A stretch of DNA of 64,000 bases from Methylocaldum marinum (GTDB lineage Bacteria; Pseudomonadota; Gammaproteobacteria; Methylococcales; Methylococcaceae), in assembly GCF_003584645.1 (NCBI RefSeq), contig NZ_AP017928.1, positions 3,820,395 through 3,884,394 of the forward strand. Direction: 5' to 3'. The notes beneath the pieces were generated by a model, which ran no database searches, was not told the DNA's origin, and saw nothing but the letters and a program-made list of their open reading frames with translations. The position numbers and the translations under genes were made by a program. Of the stretch, positions 1 to 10,429 are shown in pieces. How positions within the stretch are numbered: position 1 is the first letter of the stretch; each line of letters opens with the position of its first letter.

Positions 1-264
1 CCGAGGCTCGCCGTGCTGGTTGTAGACGACGGCAATCGCGGCCCAGATGACCGCCGCGGCCAGCATCATGGGCTTTGATTTCTTGAGTTCGGTGACCTCT
101 TCCAGGACGACGAAGATATAAGCCAGCACGAACGCCGCGATCGAGAGATAGCCGACCCAATGCCCGGTCAGATCCAAAGCCTGGACTTCCGCCGGACTGG
201 CCGGAACTGCGAGCGGAAAGACCATCAGTAAAGACGCCAGTGGGACTTTGAGCATCAAACCCAT
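1..264 (-). CDS. nhaD: Na+/H+ antiporter NhaD, N-terminal part (cut by window edge)
   Basis: The first 88 codons of a membrane protein that runs off the left edge. After a hydrophobic, signal-like start (MGLMLKVPLASLLMVFPLAV) it reads GHWVGYLSIAAFVLAYIFVV followed by LEEVTELKKSKP. This is the typical start of NhaD-family sodium/proton antiporters, in which the GH-W-GY helix is followed by an acidic EE-x-x-E turn. The protein would act in the inner membrane, exchanging Na+ for H+. The ATG at 264 has only a weak AAGG ribosome site. The identification rests on remembered family sequence; the conserved transport core lies outside the window. Confidence 0.8.
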   Translation of the reverse strand, partial: MGLMLKVPLASLLMVFPLAVPASPAEVQALDLTGHWVGYLSIAAFVLAYIFVVLEEVTELKKSKPMMLAAAVIWAAIAVVYNQHGEPR

Positions 265-703
265 TCGAGAACCTTTTCTTGCGGTGCCAAAAAACAGCTC
301 CGCCGACTACAGGCAGCGGGCGGAGCAGGGATCGTTCAAGCGGAGAATGGTAGCATTTCCCGCTGTCGAGTCCGAGCACGCCATACATGCTCGCCCCCCA
401 GGCCGTCCGGTTGCCGATCCGGGTTGAAAAAAGCGGCTATCGGCGGATCACAATACGGGTGTTTTCATCTCGCTCGTACCGCAGAGCAGGCTAGTCGGGA
501 ATCATTGGCGGCTTCGAGTCTTCGTAGGTCGGCAATCCCTTGCCGACGCAGACGCTCGACCGAGCCGCGCTGTCGGGAAAGGATTCCCGACGGGCTTCAA
601 TCGCGTTCTTCACAACGTTATGGCATGTACCCGGGCTTTTCGCCGCCACAAGGTTTTCGGCTGGTTCATGGCGCGCGATGGGACAAGCCCCGCACCTAGG
701 CAA
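265..703. other. Intergenic stretch with one palindromic repeat
   Basis: No convincing gene. The only structure seen is an inverted-orientation copy of the dispersed GTAGGTCGG repeat at 524-591. The short open frames here show no ribosome site or recognisable product. Confidence 0.6.
524..591 (-). repeat. Dispersed palindromic repeat R1, copy 1
   Basis: Starts GTAGGTCGGCAATCCCTTGC and ends GGGAAAGGATTCCCGAC. It is the reverse complement of the common R1 unit, which consists of a GTCGGGAATCC hairpin arm, a spacer of about 30 bp (GCGGCCCG...GAGCGTCTG) and a GTCGGCAAGGGATTGCCGAC hairpin arm, bounded by GTAGG and CCTAC. The outer CTAC is missing in this copy. Confidence 0.85.
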
Positions 704-1012
704 TCAAAAAGAGGTTTCGAAAGGCTTTCGACCCTTTTTCATCATGACCCAGTGACGAAACAGCGAAGCGCTAATCACTCCGGCCAGAATCGACGTGACG
801 TCCATTCCGATTCCCAGCCAGAAACCGTGGGTGTGGAACGACTCGCCCAGGAGCGAGCGGAGCACCACCTGCATCCAGAGCAGAAAGCCTCCGTAATAGA
901 TGACGACCCCGCCGATGGCCCACGCCAACGCGGGCAGATTCAACTGTTGGGCGGTCTGATAGAACCAGACCGCTATCGCCAGAATTACGACCATGGACAA
1001 TGCCGCAATCAT
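704..1012 (-). CDS. Small multi-pass membrane protein, paralogue of 4517-4795
   Basis: A 102-residue hydrophobic protein with about three membrane helices (MIAALSMVVILAIAVWFYQT; the central GGVVIYYGGFLLW; the later DVTSILAGVISASLFRHWV). The ATG at 1012 is preceded by GAGGAG, so the longer open frame upstream is not used. It aligns along its length with the 92-residue protein at 4517-4795: both share the pattern VxxWFYxTAxxLNL, a YYG in helix 2 and a C-terminal LFRxxVMxK. The family function is unknown to me. It stands alone, divergent from the cupin gene at 1248. Confidence 0.75.
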   Translation of the reverse strand: MIAALSMVVILAIAVWFYQTAQQLNLPALAWAIGGVVIYYGGFLLWMQVVLRSLLGESFHTHGFWLGIGMDVTSILAGVISASLFRHWVMMKKGRKPFETSF

Positions 1013-1247
1013 AGTGTTCTCCTCGTTTTTCCGGCACTTTATCAAACCGGAGTACGGGCGTGAAGAAACCGAAAACGTCGGTAGCGCCGGCCACTGTCGA
1101 AATTCTGAACAACTCGCCCGAGCCTTTACCGGCTGTGGCGCGGAGCGCATTGTTCGCCGTTTTTTCAGAACTTTATCCACAGATTTTGTGGAAAAAGGCG
1201 TTTCGTTAAAATAACCGGCCGGCACCGGCTACCGAGGACGTCCAGGC

Positions 1248-1586
1248 ATGATCAGTTTGTCCGAAGCATCGATGAAGACTTTGCTGGCAGACTTGCCGGA
1301 AGATTTGCCCGAGAAAAAATTCGAAGTTCTGCTGGAAACGCCGAGCTTCCGGCTGGAACGTATTCTGTCGAAGGGGCATGCGACGCCGGAAGGGCAATGG
1401 TACGATCAGGAACGGAACGAATGGGTACTGCTGCTCCGGGGCGAGGCAAGGCTCGAAATCGAGGGGCGGGAAAGCGAGACGCATTTATTACCCGGCGACT
1501 CGCTTTTGCTTCCGGCGCATTGCCGCCATCGCGTAAACTGGACGCCCGACGATAGAATTACCGTGTGGCTGGCCTTGCACTATTAG
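1248..1586 (+). CDS. Cupin-domain protein
   Basis: A 112-residue single-domain cupin. Residues about 35-110 form the beta-barrel, with the first cupin motif around QWYDQERNEWVLLLRGEARL and the second around LLPGDSLLLPAHCRHRV. The metal-binding histidines of motif 1 are largely replaced (W-Y-D-Q), but H94 and H97 in motif 2 remain, so catalysis is uncertain. The ATG at 1248 has AGG just upstream; an internal ATG at 1272 is possible but lacks a ribosome site. Proteins of this type are often annotated only as cupins. Expected to be cytosolic; substrate unknown. Confidence 0.8.
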   Translation: MISLSEASMKTLLADLPEDLPEKKFEVLLETPSFRLERILSKGHATPEGQWYDQERNEWVLLLRGEARLEIEGRESETHLLPGDSLLLPAHCRHRVNWTPDDRITVWLALHY

Positions 1587-1919
1587 GGCATTGCCATATC
1601 TGCTCTACGGAATCTCGCGAACGGGTTCGTCGGCAAGGGATTGCCGGCCTTGCACCCTATAGGTCGGGAATCCTTTCCCGACGTCGCGGCCCGACCGAGC
1701 GTCTGCGTCGGCAAGGGATTGCCGACCTACGACCGAGCACCCCGTAGGTCGGGAATCCTTTCCCGACGTACACGGTCCGGTCCAGCGTCTGCGTCGGCAA
1801 GGGATTGCCGACCTACAATCGTGCACCTCGTAGGTCGGAAATCCTTTCCCGACGTACACGGTCCGGTCCAGCGTCTGCGTCGGCAAGGGATTGCCGACCT
1901 ACAATCGTGCACCCCGTAG
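1587..1919 (+). repeat. Tandem array of R1 repeats
   Basis: No gene. A partial R1 arm lies at 1628-1650. Three nearly complete R1 units follow in the same orientation at 1659-1730, 1744-1816 and 1830-1902. A fourth begins at 1916 (GTAG) and is interrupted there by the IS110 element. Units are joined by a short GACCGAGCACCCC-like linker, giving a period of about 85 bp. Confidence 0.85.
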
Positions 1920-1934
1920 ATACTGTTATCCGGG

Positions 1935-3075
<1,141 letters not shown>

Positions 3076-3138
3076 TGGGGTGACCGGTCGGGAGTCTTCT
3101 CCAACCCCTTCCGAACCACACGGAATTCATAATACAAG

Positions 3139-3162
3139 GTCGGGAATGCTTTCCCGACCTAC
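3139..3162 (+). repeat. R1 arm left of the interrupted repeat
   Basis: GTCGGGAATGC followed by TTTCCCGACCTAC, directly abutting the IS end at 3138. With the GTAG at 1916-1919 it reconstitutes the R1 arm into which the element inserted. Confidence 0.8.
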
Positions 3163-3210
3163 GGCCCAGGCCAGCAACTACTTTCAACCCGCACCTATGG
3201 GAGAGGAGAG

Positions 3211-3486
3211 ATGAACGATATCCGTATCGAAAAACAAATCGGCGAGGATCGGCTAAAAGCTTTGGGTGTACGGCAATGGCCGATATGGAGCAAGGAACCG
3301 TCGGAATTTCCGTGGACCTACGACGAAACCGAAACCTGCTATTTGTTGGAAGGACGGGTGATCGTGACGCCCAAAGGCGGCGAATCGGTGGAATTCGGCA
3401 AGGGTGATCTGGTAATCTTCCGGGCCGGATTGAAATGCACCTGGAAGATTCTGGAAACCGTGCGCAAGCACTATAACTTTTCGTGA
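3211..3486 (+). CDS. Cupin-domain protein, DUF861/EutQ-like
   Basis: A 91-residue compact cupin. It has the tryptophan-rich start typical of the DUF861 group (QWPIWSKEPSEFPWTYDE), then ETETCYLLEGRVIVTPKGGE as motif 1 and VEFGKGDLVIFRAGLKCTW as motif 2. Members related to ureidoglycine aminohydrolase and EutQ share this shape, but this is the short stand-alone form of unknown substrate. The start is preceded by GGGAGAGGAG. It sits just beyond the IS110 element. Confidence 0.85.
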   Translation: MNDIRIEKQIGEDRLKALGVRQWPIWSKEPSEFPWTYDETETCYLLEGRVIVTPKGGESVEFGKGDLVIFRAGLKCTWKILETVRKHYNFS

Positions 3487-3575
3487 CCTATGGACTCCGG
3501 AACCGATCCGCTTCGGAGCGGTCTTAACGGCCAGCCGGTACTTCCGGCGCAAGCATTTTTAACGAGAGCAAGACC

Positions 3576-3734
3576 ATGAGCAAGAAAACCAAACGACCTC
3601 GCATCCCCCAGACCAATCCCGTCGCCAAGTTTGCCGGGAAATTCAACCGCGCCGCCACGTTCCGCGACGGCCGCACCTATACCCGTAAACTCAAACACAA
3701 AGGCCAAGAGCCTTTTCCGATCCGCGCCGCCTGA
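3576..3734 (+). CDS. Small basic conserved-type protein
   Basis: A 52-residue protein beginning MSKKTKRPRIPQTNPVAKFA and ending GQEPFPIRAA, rich in Lys/Arg. The NPVAKFAGKFNRA pattern resembles short uncharacterised proteobacterial proteins that carry NPVAK-x-x-x-KFN. No strong ribosome site is visible (GAGAGCAAG precedes the ATG). Its last codons form the left half of the large inverted repeat at 3702-3753. Function unknown; it may be nucleic-acid binding from its charge. Confidence 0.6.
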   Translation: MSKKTKRPRIPQTNPVAKFAGKFNRAATFRDGRTYTRKLKHKGQEPFPIRAA

Positions 3735-3753
3735 TCGGAAAAGGCTCTTGGCC
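3702..3753. terminator. 21-bp perfect inverted repeat overlapping a stop codon
   Basis: Bases 3702-3722 and 3733-3753 are perfect reverse complements (GGCCAAGAGCCTTTTCCGATC and its complement) around a 10-base loop. The stop codon of the small gene spans the loop end. It lies between convergent genes and probably ends transcription from both sides, although no T-run follows. Confidence 0.6.
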
Positions 3754-3833
3754 AGCGAAGTGCTTACCCTTCCCGATTCAGCGTCATACCGGAACGGGGG
3801 GGTCGCGACAGAGACGGCAGAAGACTTTTTCTC

Positions 3834-4520
3834 TCACTCATTCCGGTCCAGCAACTCGGCCAGGTCCTGTAAGCTCGGAAAGCTCAGCGCCGCCGATGCC
3901 GCCATTCGAAGACGTATTTCTTCGTTCCCTTGAATCAGCACCGGAACCGTCCCGGCGGCGCATGCCGCTTTCAATCCGGTTTCCGAATCTTCCAGCACCA
4001 GGCATAAGTCCGGCGGAACCCGTAAACGCCTCGCCGCCTCGATGAATAGATCGGGCGCGGGTTTTCCCCGCTCCACCTGATCACGGGTCACGACCACCGG
4101 AAATGCCCGTTCGGTACCCGAGAGGCGCAGGCACTCCCCGGCATACAGGCCGTCGCTATTGGTCGCCAGCGCATAAGGAATAGCTCTGCGCTTCAGGATG
4201 GCGAGCAATGGGTCCAGGCCCGGCATCCGTCTTATGCCGTGCTCGTTCAGATAGCGCCGCCAGTGTCGTTCCGCCGATGCGTGAAACGATCGGCGGTCGA
4301 ACCGGTCGCCCAAGGCGGTGCTCAGTGCCCGCTCCACATCGTCGGCGTGCCGCCCGAACAGGCTGCGACAGAATGCTTCGCTCAGATCGAAACCCAGGTC
4401 GGCCGCTGCCGAGCGCCAGGCGTGGCAATAGGTCGATTCGGTGTCCAGAGCCAGGCCGTCCATGTCGAAAATGACGGCCCGGCAATCCGGAACGCTCGAA
4501 CCCGCGCGGCTAAAGCTCAT
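3834..4520 (-). CDS. HAD-superfamily phosphatase (beta-phosphoglucomutase-like)
   Basis: A 228-residue HAD hydrolase of the subfamily IA/3 shape. Motif I is VIFDMDGLALDTES (nucleophile D19, acid D21), followed by a helical cap. Motif II is LATNSD, motif III is ERGKPAPDLF (Lys) and motif IV is LVLEDSETGLKA. It should dephosphorylate or isomerise a small phosphometabolite in the cytosol; the substrate cannot be told. The ATG at 4520 overlaps the stop of the upstream membrane-protein gene by 4 bases (ATGA), so the two are translationally coupled. Confidence 0.88.
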   Translation of the reverse strand: MSFSRAGSSVPDCRAVIFDMDGLALDTESTYCHAWRSAAADLGFDLSEAFCRSLFGRHADDVERALSTALGDRFDRRSFHASAERHWRRYLNEHGIRRMPGLDPLLAILKRRAIPYALATNSDGLYAGECLRLSGTERAFPVVVTRDQVERGKPAPDLFIEAARRLRVPPDLCLVLEDSETGLKAACAAGTVPVLIQGNEEIRLRMAASAALSFPSLQDLAELLDRNE

Positions 4521-4795
4521 CGGGCCTGCTTGAGCATGACCAGGTTGCGGAACAATACCGCGCCCAGAGCGCCGAGCAGGGCACCCGACACCTCCATCAT
4601 GACGCCGGCGGTCGCGCTGTAATAGGTGAACGATCCGCCCAGCATGGGCTTGAGAATGGCGTAAGTCCAGATCGCCTTGATCCCGTAATAAACAATGAGA
4701 GCACCGACGATCCACTGCAGTACGTTGAGATTGAGCCGAACAGCGGTGCGATAAAACCACACGCAAATCACTACCGAGACCACGCCACCGATCAT
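4517..4795 (-). CDS. Small multi-pass membrane protein, paralogue of 704-1012
   Basis: A 92-residue hydrophobic protein starting MIGGVVSVVICVWFYRTAVR, with a YYG motif in the second helix and a C-terminal GAVLFRNLVMLKQAR. It has the same plan as the protein at 704-1012. GAGGAGACAACT precedes the ATG. It is the first gene of a two-gene operon with the HAD phosphatase (4-base overlap). The role is unknown; conservation of two copies 3.5 kb apart suggests a real family. Confidence 0.75.
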   Translation of the reverse strand: MIGGVVSVVICVWFYRTAVRLNLNVLQWIVGALIVYYGIKAIWTYAILKPMLGGSFTYYSATAGVMMEVSGALLGALGAVLFRNLVMLKQAR

Positions 4796-4931
4796 AGTTG
4801 TCTCCTCTGTCGTTAATCTTCAAGAACCTACGCAAAGCTGCCGCGAGAACTCCGTTTCCCGAAAGAAGAACGAGCCGAATGCGCAAGTCTTTTGTTTTAC
4901 AGAATGCGGGGCCGAAATGTAACAAAGGTCA

Positions 4932-5894
4932 TTATGTTTGCCTATCCGGATGCGGGGAGTTCGCCCAGGACACGACCTTGATGTACTCCCCCGAAGCTTC
5001 ACGGCTGGAGCCGACGACGATGCGCCGCTTGCCGGAGGGCGACTCCTCCAGCAGTCCCGAGATCTCCACGGTTTCTCCGGCCAGAGCCTGACCTGCGTAG
5101 GTGTGGGTAAAACTGACGGCTTCCGCGAACTCGGCATGGTTCAGTCGGTACCGTGCCGGATAGTCGAATGCGCATGCCGCATCCGCGACTTCCGCTCGAA
5201 TCAGGATGGGACCGAGCTTGCGGACAGGACCCGATTCCATCGATAGCGGCTCGGCGATCAGGGTGATGTCGAACTTCGTTCCCCCGATCATCGCCTTGTT
5301 CAGCTTGCGGCGTTCGTGCCGGAGGAACTCTTCGAAGCCGAGCGCGCAGCCGCGGCGGTCGTAGGCGTCGCGCCATGCCGCATCATTCAGTTCTTGCAGT
5401 TCTCCGGACCCGATCAATCGTCCGACGATGTCGCGAGCCTCGAAAAATGCCTTGCGTCCGTAGATCACGAAATCGAGGTCGGACTTCGGCGTTTGTACGC
5501 CGATCAATAGAGAGCCGGTCAGACCGATCCGCCCAATTTCCACGCCGAGCGCGCCGAATTTCTGCAGCAAGCTCACCGCTTTTCTTTCGATCTCGTCCCG
5601 CGGCTCCGAATTCAGCAATTCACGCACGCGCTCTCGGGGCCGGTAATGCCGACGTATGTCGGCCAGCGGCACGGCATGCAGGCGTGCGTCCAGCCGTTCC
5701 GACAAAAACAGATACCGGGGCGCCCGTGACTGCAGGTAAGCGTTGGCTTGGTCAGTGCCCATTTTGGCCAGTTTTCCTCCGATGGGAGCATATCGGAGAA
5801 AACAGAGCACTCGATCGTCCTCGGGCAAACCGTCGACGACGGCGAAAATCAATCCGTCATGGGTTTCGATGAAATCGCGCGGTTGGTAATTCAC
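4932..5894 (-). CDS. Nucleotidyltransferase-fold protein of unknown substrate
   Basis: About 320 residues from a GTG at 5894; a TTG 12 codons upstream is the alternative start. A central minimal nucleotidyltransferase signature is clear: GLTGSLLIG followed by KSDLDFVIYG, giving the G-S pair and the D-x-D metal residues (about 127-141 from the GTG). Flanking regions are an N-terminal beta-rich part (NYQPRDFIETHDGLIFAVVD) and a C-terminal part beginning FDYPARYRLNHAEFAEAVSF. The architecture reminds me of archaeal-type stand-alone nucleotidyltransferases, not of a known tRNA or antibiotic enzyme. No partner gene (HEPN) lies beside it. The reaction is not predictable from sequence alone. Confidence 0.7.
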   Translation of the reverse strand: MNYQPRDFIETHDGLIFAVVDGLPEDDRVLCFLRYAPIGGKLAKMGTDQANAYLQSRAPRYLFLSERLDARLHAVPLADIRRHYRPRERVRELLNSEPRDEIERKAVSLLQKFGALGVEIGRIGLTGSLLIGVQTPKSDLDFVIYGRKAFFEARDIVGRLIGSGELQELNDAAWRDAYDRRGCALGFEEFLRHERRKLNKAMIGGTKFDITLIAEPLSMESGPVRKLGPILIRAEVADAACAFDYPARYRLNHAEFAEAVSFTHTYAGQALAGETVEISGLLEESPSGKRRIVVGSSREASGEYIKVVSWANSPHPDRQT

Positions 5895-5941
5895 TGCGAA
5901 CTCGGTCGTTGAAAATAGGAAGGGGAACAATGGCTAAGTAG

Positions 5942-6002
5942 ACTCCTTTCCCGACGTCGCGGCTAAATCCAGCGTCTTGTCGGCAAGGGATTGCCGACCT
6001 AC
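5942..6002 (+). repeat. R1 repeat, partly degraded
   Basis: The first arm is eroded (GACTCCTTTCCCGACGTCGC). The second arm GTCGGCAAGGGATTGCCGAC with CTAC is complete. Confidence 0.8.
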
Positions 6003-6049
6003 GAAGGCTTCGGGATTTCGGGGGAAACCGGCCGACACCGGTCCGAGGT

Positions 6050-6361
6050 CTAGGGAATCGATGCCGGATCGGGGGAATCCAGCTGGGGGCCTTCCGGCCA
6101 CTGCCGCAGGAACTCCGCTGCGGCGCGGCGGGCCTCTTCGATGCGCTTCGGCTTGCCGCCCCAGGCGGCGACCAGTTCGGCCGCCGATACCATCCCGCAT
6201 TTGCCCGCGCCGAAATCGATCTTGTCCCCGGGGAGCAGATCGCGTTTGCCGTTTCGGGCAAGAAAGCGTAGCACCGGGCTTCGCCCGTCGCCGCGATTCG
6301 TCAGATAAAGCTCGCCGATATCGGCATCGGCGAGTACCAGAAAGTCGATTTTTTCGGTCAT
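6050..6361 (-). CDS. Hypothetical cytosolic protein
   Basis: A 103-residue protein starting MTEKIDFLVLADADIGELYL, with a good GGAAGGAG ribosome site. The first half looks like a small beta domain (VLRFLARNGKRDLLPGDKID) and the second half is helical and basic (KRIEEARRAAAEFLRQWPEG). I recognise no family. It is transcribed divergently from pilA, whose promoter region lies just upstream. Confidence 0.6.
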   Translation of the reverse strand: MTEKIDFLVLADADIGELYLTNRGDGRSPVLRFLARNGKRDLLPGDKIDFGAGKCGMVSAAELVAAWGGKPKRIEEARRAAAEFLRQWPEGPQLDSPDPASIP

Positions 6362-6491
6362 GTATCGCGCTCCTTCCGCACGTCACATCTTAACGATCTT
6401 GCGGCAGATTCTGACCTTACCCGCGTCACATTTTGACATCGAAACCAGGCCCGCCTCCGCGGTTTACGCCTGAAACCCGGATTCTTCCGTG

Positions 6492-6507
6492 TGGCACGGC
6501 CGTTGCA
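6492..6507 (+). promoter_or_regulatory. Sigma-54 promoter of pilA
   Basis: TGGCAC-GGCCG-TTGCA matches the -24/-12 sigma-54 consensus exactly in both elements with the standard spacer, 47 bases before the pilA ATG. Pilin genes are classically activated by PilR with sigma-54. Upstream, GTCACATCTT (6383) and GTCACATTTTGACATC (near 6425) contain TGTCA-type elements that could be activator sites. Confidence 0.88.
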
Positions 6508-6553
6508 CTATTCCGATTGCGCATCACGCACTACCACTACTAGGAGGAAGTTT

Positions 6554-7027
6554 ATGTCATCCATACAACGTACCCAAAAAGGTTTCACCTTGATCGAACT
6601 GATGATCGTCGTGGCGATCATCGGCATCCTGGCGGCGATCGGTATCCCGGCTTACCAGGACTACCTCAATCGCTCGAAAGTCCTCGAAGCGGTCACCGCG
6701 GCCGGCGCATGCAAAACCGGCGTCATGGAATACGCGGCGGCCACTAGCACGTTGCCTGCTAGCGCGGCAGAGGCCGGTTGTTCCATCGATCCAACGCAGT
6801 ATGTCCAGGAATTAGCGGTTGCTGCCGGCAAGATCACCATTACGCTGCGGAACGTGCACACCGACGTAAACGGCGCTACTCTCGTCCTCAGTCCGACAAA
6901 CGATTCCGATCCGCCCGCGACTGCGGCCGCCAACGGCGACTCGATTCTCGGATGGCACTGCGGCACCAGTGCCGATCCCGCGCACTACAAGTATTTCCCG
7001 GCCAACTGCCGCAAAGAAGTCCTGTAA
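6554..7027 (+). CDS. pilA: Type IV major pilin
   Basis: A 157-residue prepilin. A short leader ends in QKG, followed by the class III cleavage site and methylated Phe of [20 protein letters not shown], with Glu at mature position 5. The C-terminal region carries a cysteine pair (GWHCGT and ANCRKEVL) that would form the disulfide loop; two further cysteines (GACKTG, AGCSID) may form a second. The ATG at 6554 follows AGGAGGAAG. The gene has its own sigma-54 promoter and a strong terminator. It should build the pilus shaft and require the minor pilins at 44-51 kb. Confidence 0.93.
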   Translation: MSSIQRTQKGFTLIELMIVVAIIGILAAIGIPAYQDYLNRSKVLEAVTAAGACKTGVMEYAAATSTLPASAAEAGCSIDPTQYVQELAVAAGKITITLRNVHTDVNGATLVLSPTNDSDPPATAAANGDSILGWHCGTSADPAHYKYFPANCRKEVL

Positions 7028-7044
7028 TCCTCGGCAGTCCCCGA

Positions 7045-7075
7045 AAGCCCCTCACCCGAGGGGCTTTCTTTTTTT
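7045..7075 (+). terminator. Rho-independent terminator of pilA
   Basis: AAAGCCCC-TCACCCG-AGGGGCTTT stem-loop followed by CTTTTTTT. A second hairpin (AAGGTTCCCGAACG with its complement, 7078-7106) follows before the convergent peroxidase gene. Confidence 0.9.
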
Positions 7076-7117
7076 CGAAGGTTCCCGAACGCCGTTCGGG
7101 AACCTTAAAGCAAAGCT

Positions 7118-8656
7118 TCACAAAGCCCGCATGAACGCCGCCAGGTCCGCTTTCTCCTGCGCGTTCAGTTTCAGTTCCAGCACCAGGTTGAAAAATTCCA
7201 CCGTGTCCTCCAGGGTCAGGCAGCGTCCGTCGTGCATGTAGGGCGGGCTGTCCTTGATGCCGCGCAGGGTGAAAGTCTTTATCGGTCCCGTAGGCGCCTC
7301 GTTGACGAAGCGTTCGAGGCGGAGGTCGTGCATGCGGTCGTCGAGATAGGCGGGCGGCATATGGCATTCGGCGCATTTGCCCTTGCCGAAGAACACTTGC
7401 TCGCCGCGGCGCTCGGCATCGGTGGCTTTCGCCGGATCGAGCCGTCCGCCGGCGACGTCGAGCTTGGGCGCCGGCGGGAAGTCGAACATGTTCTGCATCT
7501 GCGCCATGTGCGAAACCTGGACCCGGTCGAACTGGGTAAAGCCTTTTTTCATGGCGTGGATCGGATCGCCGTTGAAATAGGCGGTGCGGAATTCGAATTC
7601 GGTGAAGTCCTCGACCGAGCGGAGACTCCGCTTGGAACCGTGCAACTGCTGATTGTACATGCCGCGCAGGCTGACCGTGTCGAGACGCAGGCGCCGTTCC
7701 TGCGGGCGGTTATCCGGGTTGAGGTGGAATTGCCCGGTGGTATGGCCGTTGATATGGCAATCGAGACAGGTGACGCCGAGGCTGGGCTGCTCGCTCTTGC
7801 GGTCGTCGGTGGGATTGAATTCTTCCTGGGGAAACGGCGTCAGCAGCAAGCGCAGTCCGTCGAGTTGCACGGGTGTCAACAGGTCCTTGAAAAGCGCGTA
7901 ATAGTTGTTGATCGAGACCACTTCGCCGCGCGAGACGTCGCCCAGTTCCGGCCGATTCTGCAGGAACATGGCGGGCGGAAACTCCGGCAGGAAGGCATCC
8001 GGCAAATCGAACTCCACGTCGAAGCGCTCCAATCTCGGGAACATCTCGATCTGCATTTTCGGGAAGACCTGGCCGCCGGTGGCTTGCTTGGGATGCGGCA
8101 GCGCGGGATAGGGAAACACGCCCTTCTTGCGCATCTCCTCGGGTGTCATCGCGGCCAGCGATTCCCAGGTGACGCCGTCGCGCAAGCGCGCGGTAGGCCC
8201 CACCGGAACCGGCTTGCCCCGCGACATTTTCGCCTCGGGATGAAAGCGCGGGGTCAAGTCGTAGCGGCTTTCCAGCAGTTTTCGCTGATCCTCCATGATC
8301 TTGGGCTTCGCCGCCTTGTCCTCCTTCATGATTTCCTCGAAAGTCCGCATGGGCTTCTTGGCATTGAGGGGGTCGCGGTAAAAATCGAAGCCCAGCACCT
8401 TGCCCTGGTCGGGCTGGCTGCCAAAAGCATCCGAGGAGGGTTGGGCGCTGGTCGCGCGGAAAGCCTCGGAGCGGTCATGCGCCGACTTCTGCGATTCCGG
8501 CCGGTTGGACGCGGCGGCTTTCGGCGTTTGCGCCTCGGCCACGGCATCGAACGGCTTGCCGCCGACCGGGCCTGCCGTCATCGCCAAGAAAAGAACCGGG
8601 CAGCCGGCCCCGAGACCGGCTGTCCTCATCGAGATCGCCTGTTTCCGGAATCGCAT
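7118..8656 (-). CDS. Di-haem cytochrome c peroxidase / MauG-family protein
   Basis: A 512-residue secreted protein. An N-terminal basic-hydrophobic signal (about residues 1-30) is followed by a Pro/Ala-rich stretch and a domain with two haem c sites, CLDCH at 297 and CAECH at 428. RGMYNQ near the first haem and RGIKDSPPYMHDGR near the C-terminus are typical of the CCP/MauG superfamily. It is longer than classic CcpA (about 340 residues), with an extra N-terminal region of some 200 residues. It acts in the periplasm, reducing peroxide or oxidising a protein or small-molecule partner. AGGAG precedes the ATG. No mau or methanobactin partner is adjacent. Confidence 0.85.
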   Translation of the reverse strand: MRFRKQAISMRTAGLGAGCPVLFLAMTAGPVGGKPFDAVAEAQTPKAAASNRPESQKSAHDRSEAFRATSAQPSSDAFGSQPDQGKVLGFDFYRDPLNAKKPMRTFEEIMKEDKAAKPKIMEDQRKLLESRYDLTPRFHPEAKMSRGKPVPVGPTARLRDGVTWESLAAMTPEEMRKKGVFPYPALPHPKQATGGQVFPKMQIEMFPRLERFDVEFDLPDAFLPEFPPAMFLQNRPELGDVSRGEVVSINNYYALFKDLLTPVQLDGLRLLLTPFPQEEFNPTDDRKSEQPSLGVTCLDCHINGHTTGQFHLNPDNRPQERRLRLDTVSLRGMYNQQLHGSKRSLRSVEDFTEFEFRTAYFNGDPIHAMKKGFTQFDRVQVSHMAQMQNMFDFPPAPKLDVAGGRLDPAKATDAERRGEQVFFGKGKCAECHMPPAYLDDRMHDLRLERFVNEAPTGPIKTFTLRGIKDSPPYMHDGRCLTLEDTVEFFNLVLELKLNAQEKADLAAFMRAL

Positions 8657-9210
8657 ACACGTCTCCTATTGCGGATAAACTTAAATCCGGCAGTTGGATA
8701 CAACCTGAAAAGCGCCAGGCCCTCATCCCCGGCCCTTCTCCAAGACCCTCACCCGACCCTCTCCCAAAGGGAGAGGGCGTTTTGAAGTTCAGGGGAAGGG
8801 CGTTTAGCCCCTCGCCCTCCGGGAGAGGGGGTGGGGTGAGGGAATGCGGCGGCTGATGGGGCATTGCGGTCATTTCGGTAGTCAACTGCGGTTTTTAGGA
8901 TAAATCGATCGGAATCCTAAAAAAGCTCTGACATTCGGAATGAGTATTCGTCGCGAGCCCGGCGAAGAACGCGATCAGGGCTTCCCTAAATTGGAATCGC
9001 CGATCGATCCATTGGTTCCGATGATTCGACGGGACAATGGTCGGGAATCCTTTCCCGGCGTCGCGGCCCGGTCGAGCGTCTGTGTCGGCAAGGGATTGCC
9101 GACCTACGACCGTGCCACCTTGTAGGTCGGGAACCCTTTCCCGACGGCACAGCCCGGTCCGGCGTCTTTGTCGGCAAGGGATTGCCGACCTACGATCGGG
9201 CACCCCGTAG
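8657..9210. repeat. Gene-free stretch with R2 and R1 repeats
   Basis: 8735-8845 holds the R2 repeat (CCCTCACCCGACCCTCTCCC, then AAAGGGAGAGGGCG, then a second CCCTCGCCC/GGGAGAGGG). About 60 bp of it are almost identical to the sequence inserted in kynU. 8846-9038 shows nothing recognisable. 9039-9107 and 9122-9193 are two R1 units in tandem, and a third is interrupted at 9207-9210 by the IS110 element. Confidence 0.8.
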
Positions 9211-9225
9211 ATACTGTTATCCGGG

Positions 9226-10366
<1,141 letters not shown>

Positions 10367-10429
10367 TGTGGTGACCGGTCGGGAGTCTTCTCCAACCCCT
10401 TCCGAACCACACGGAATTCATAATACAAG

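Noticed and set aside
1659..1902. Regularly spaced repeats as a CRISPR array
   Set aside because: Units are themselves palindromic and about 72 bp long, with near-constant 13-base linkers and no variable spacers. Single copies are scattered across the window.
3086..3093. GGTCGGGA in the IS110 leader, identical to 8 bases of the target flank, as an alternative target guide
   Set aside because: It lies 5' of the first hairpin, outside the predicted target loop, and has no partner segment for the right half of the site. The segment at 3027-3036 fits the loop and the core better.
7232..8785. 517-codon plus-strand open frame
   Set aside because: Antisense to the di-haem peroxidase gene, which has a signal peptide, two haem sites and a ribosome site.
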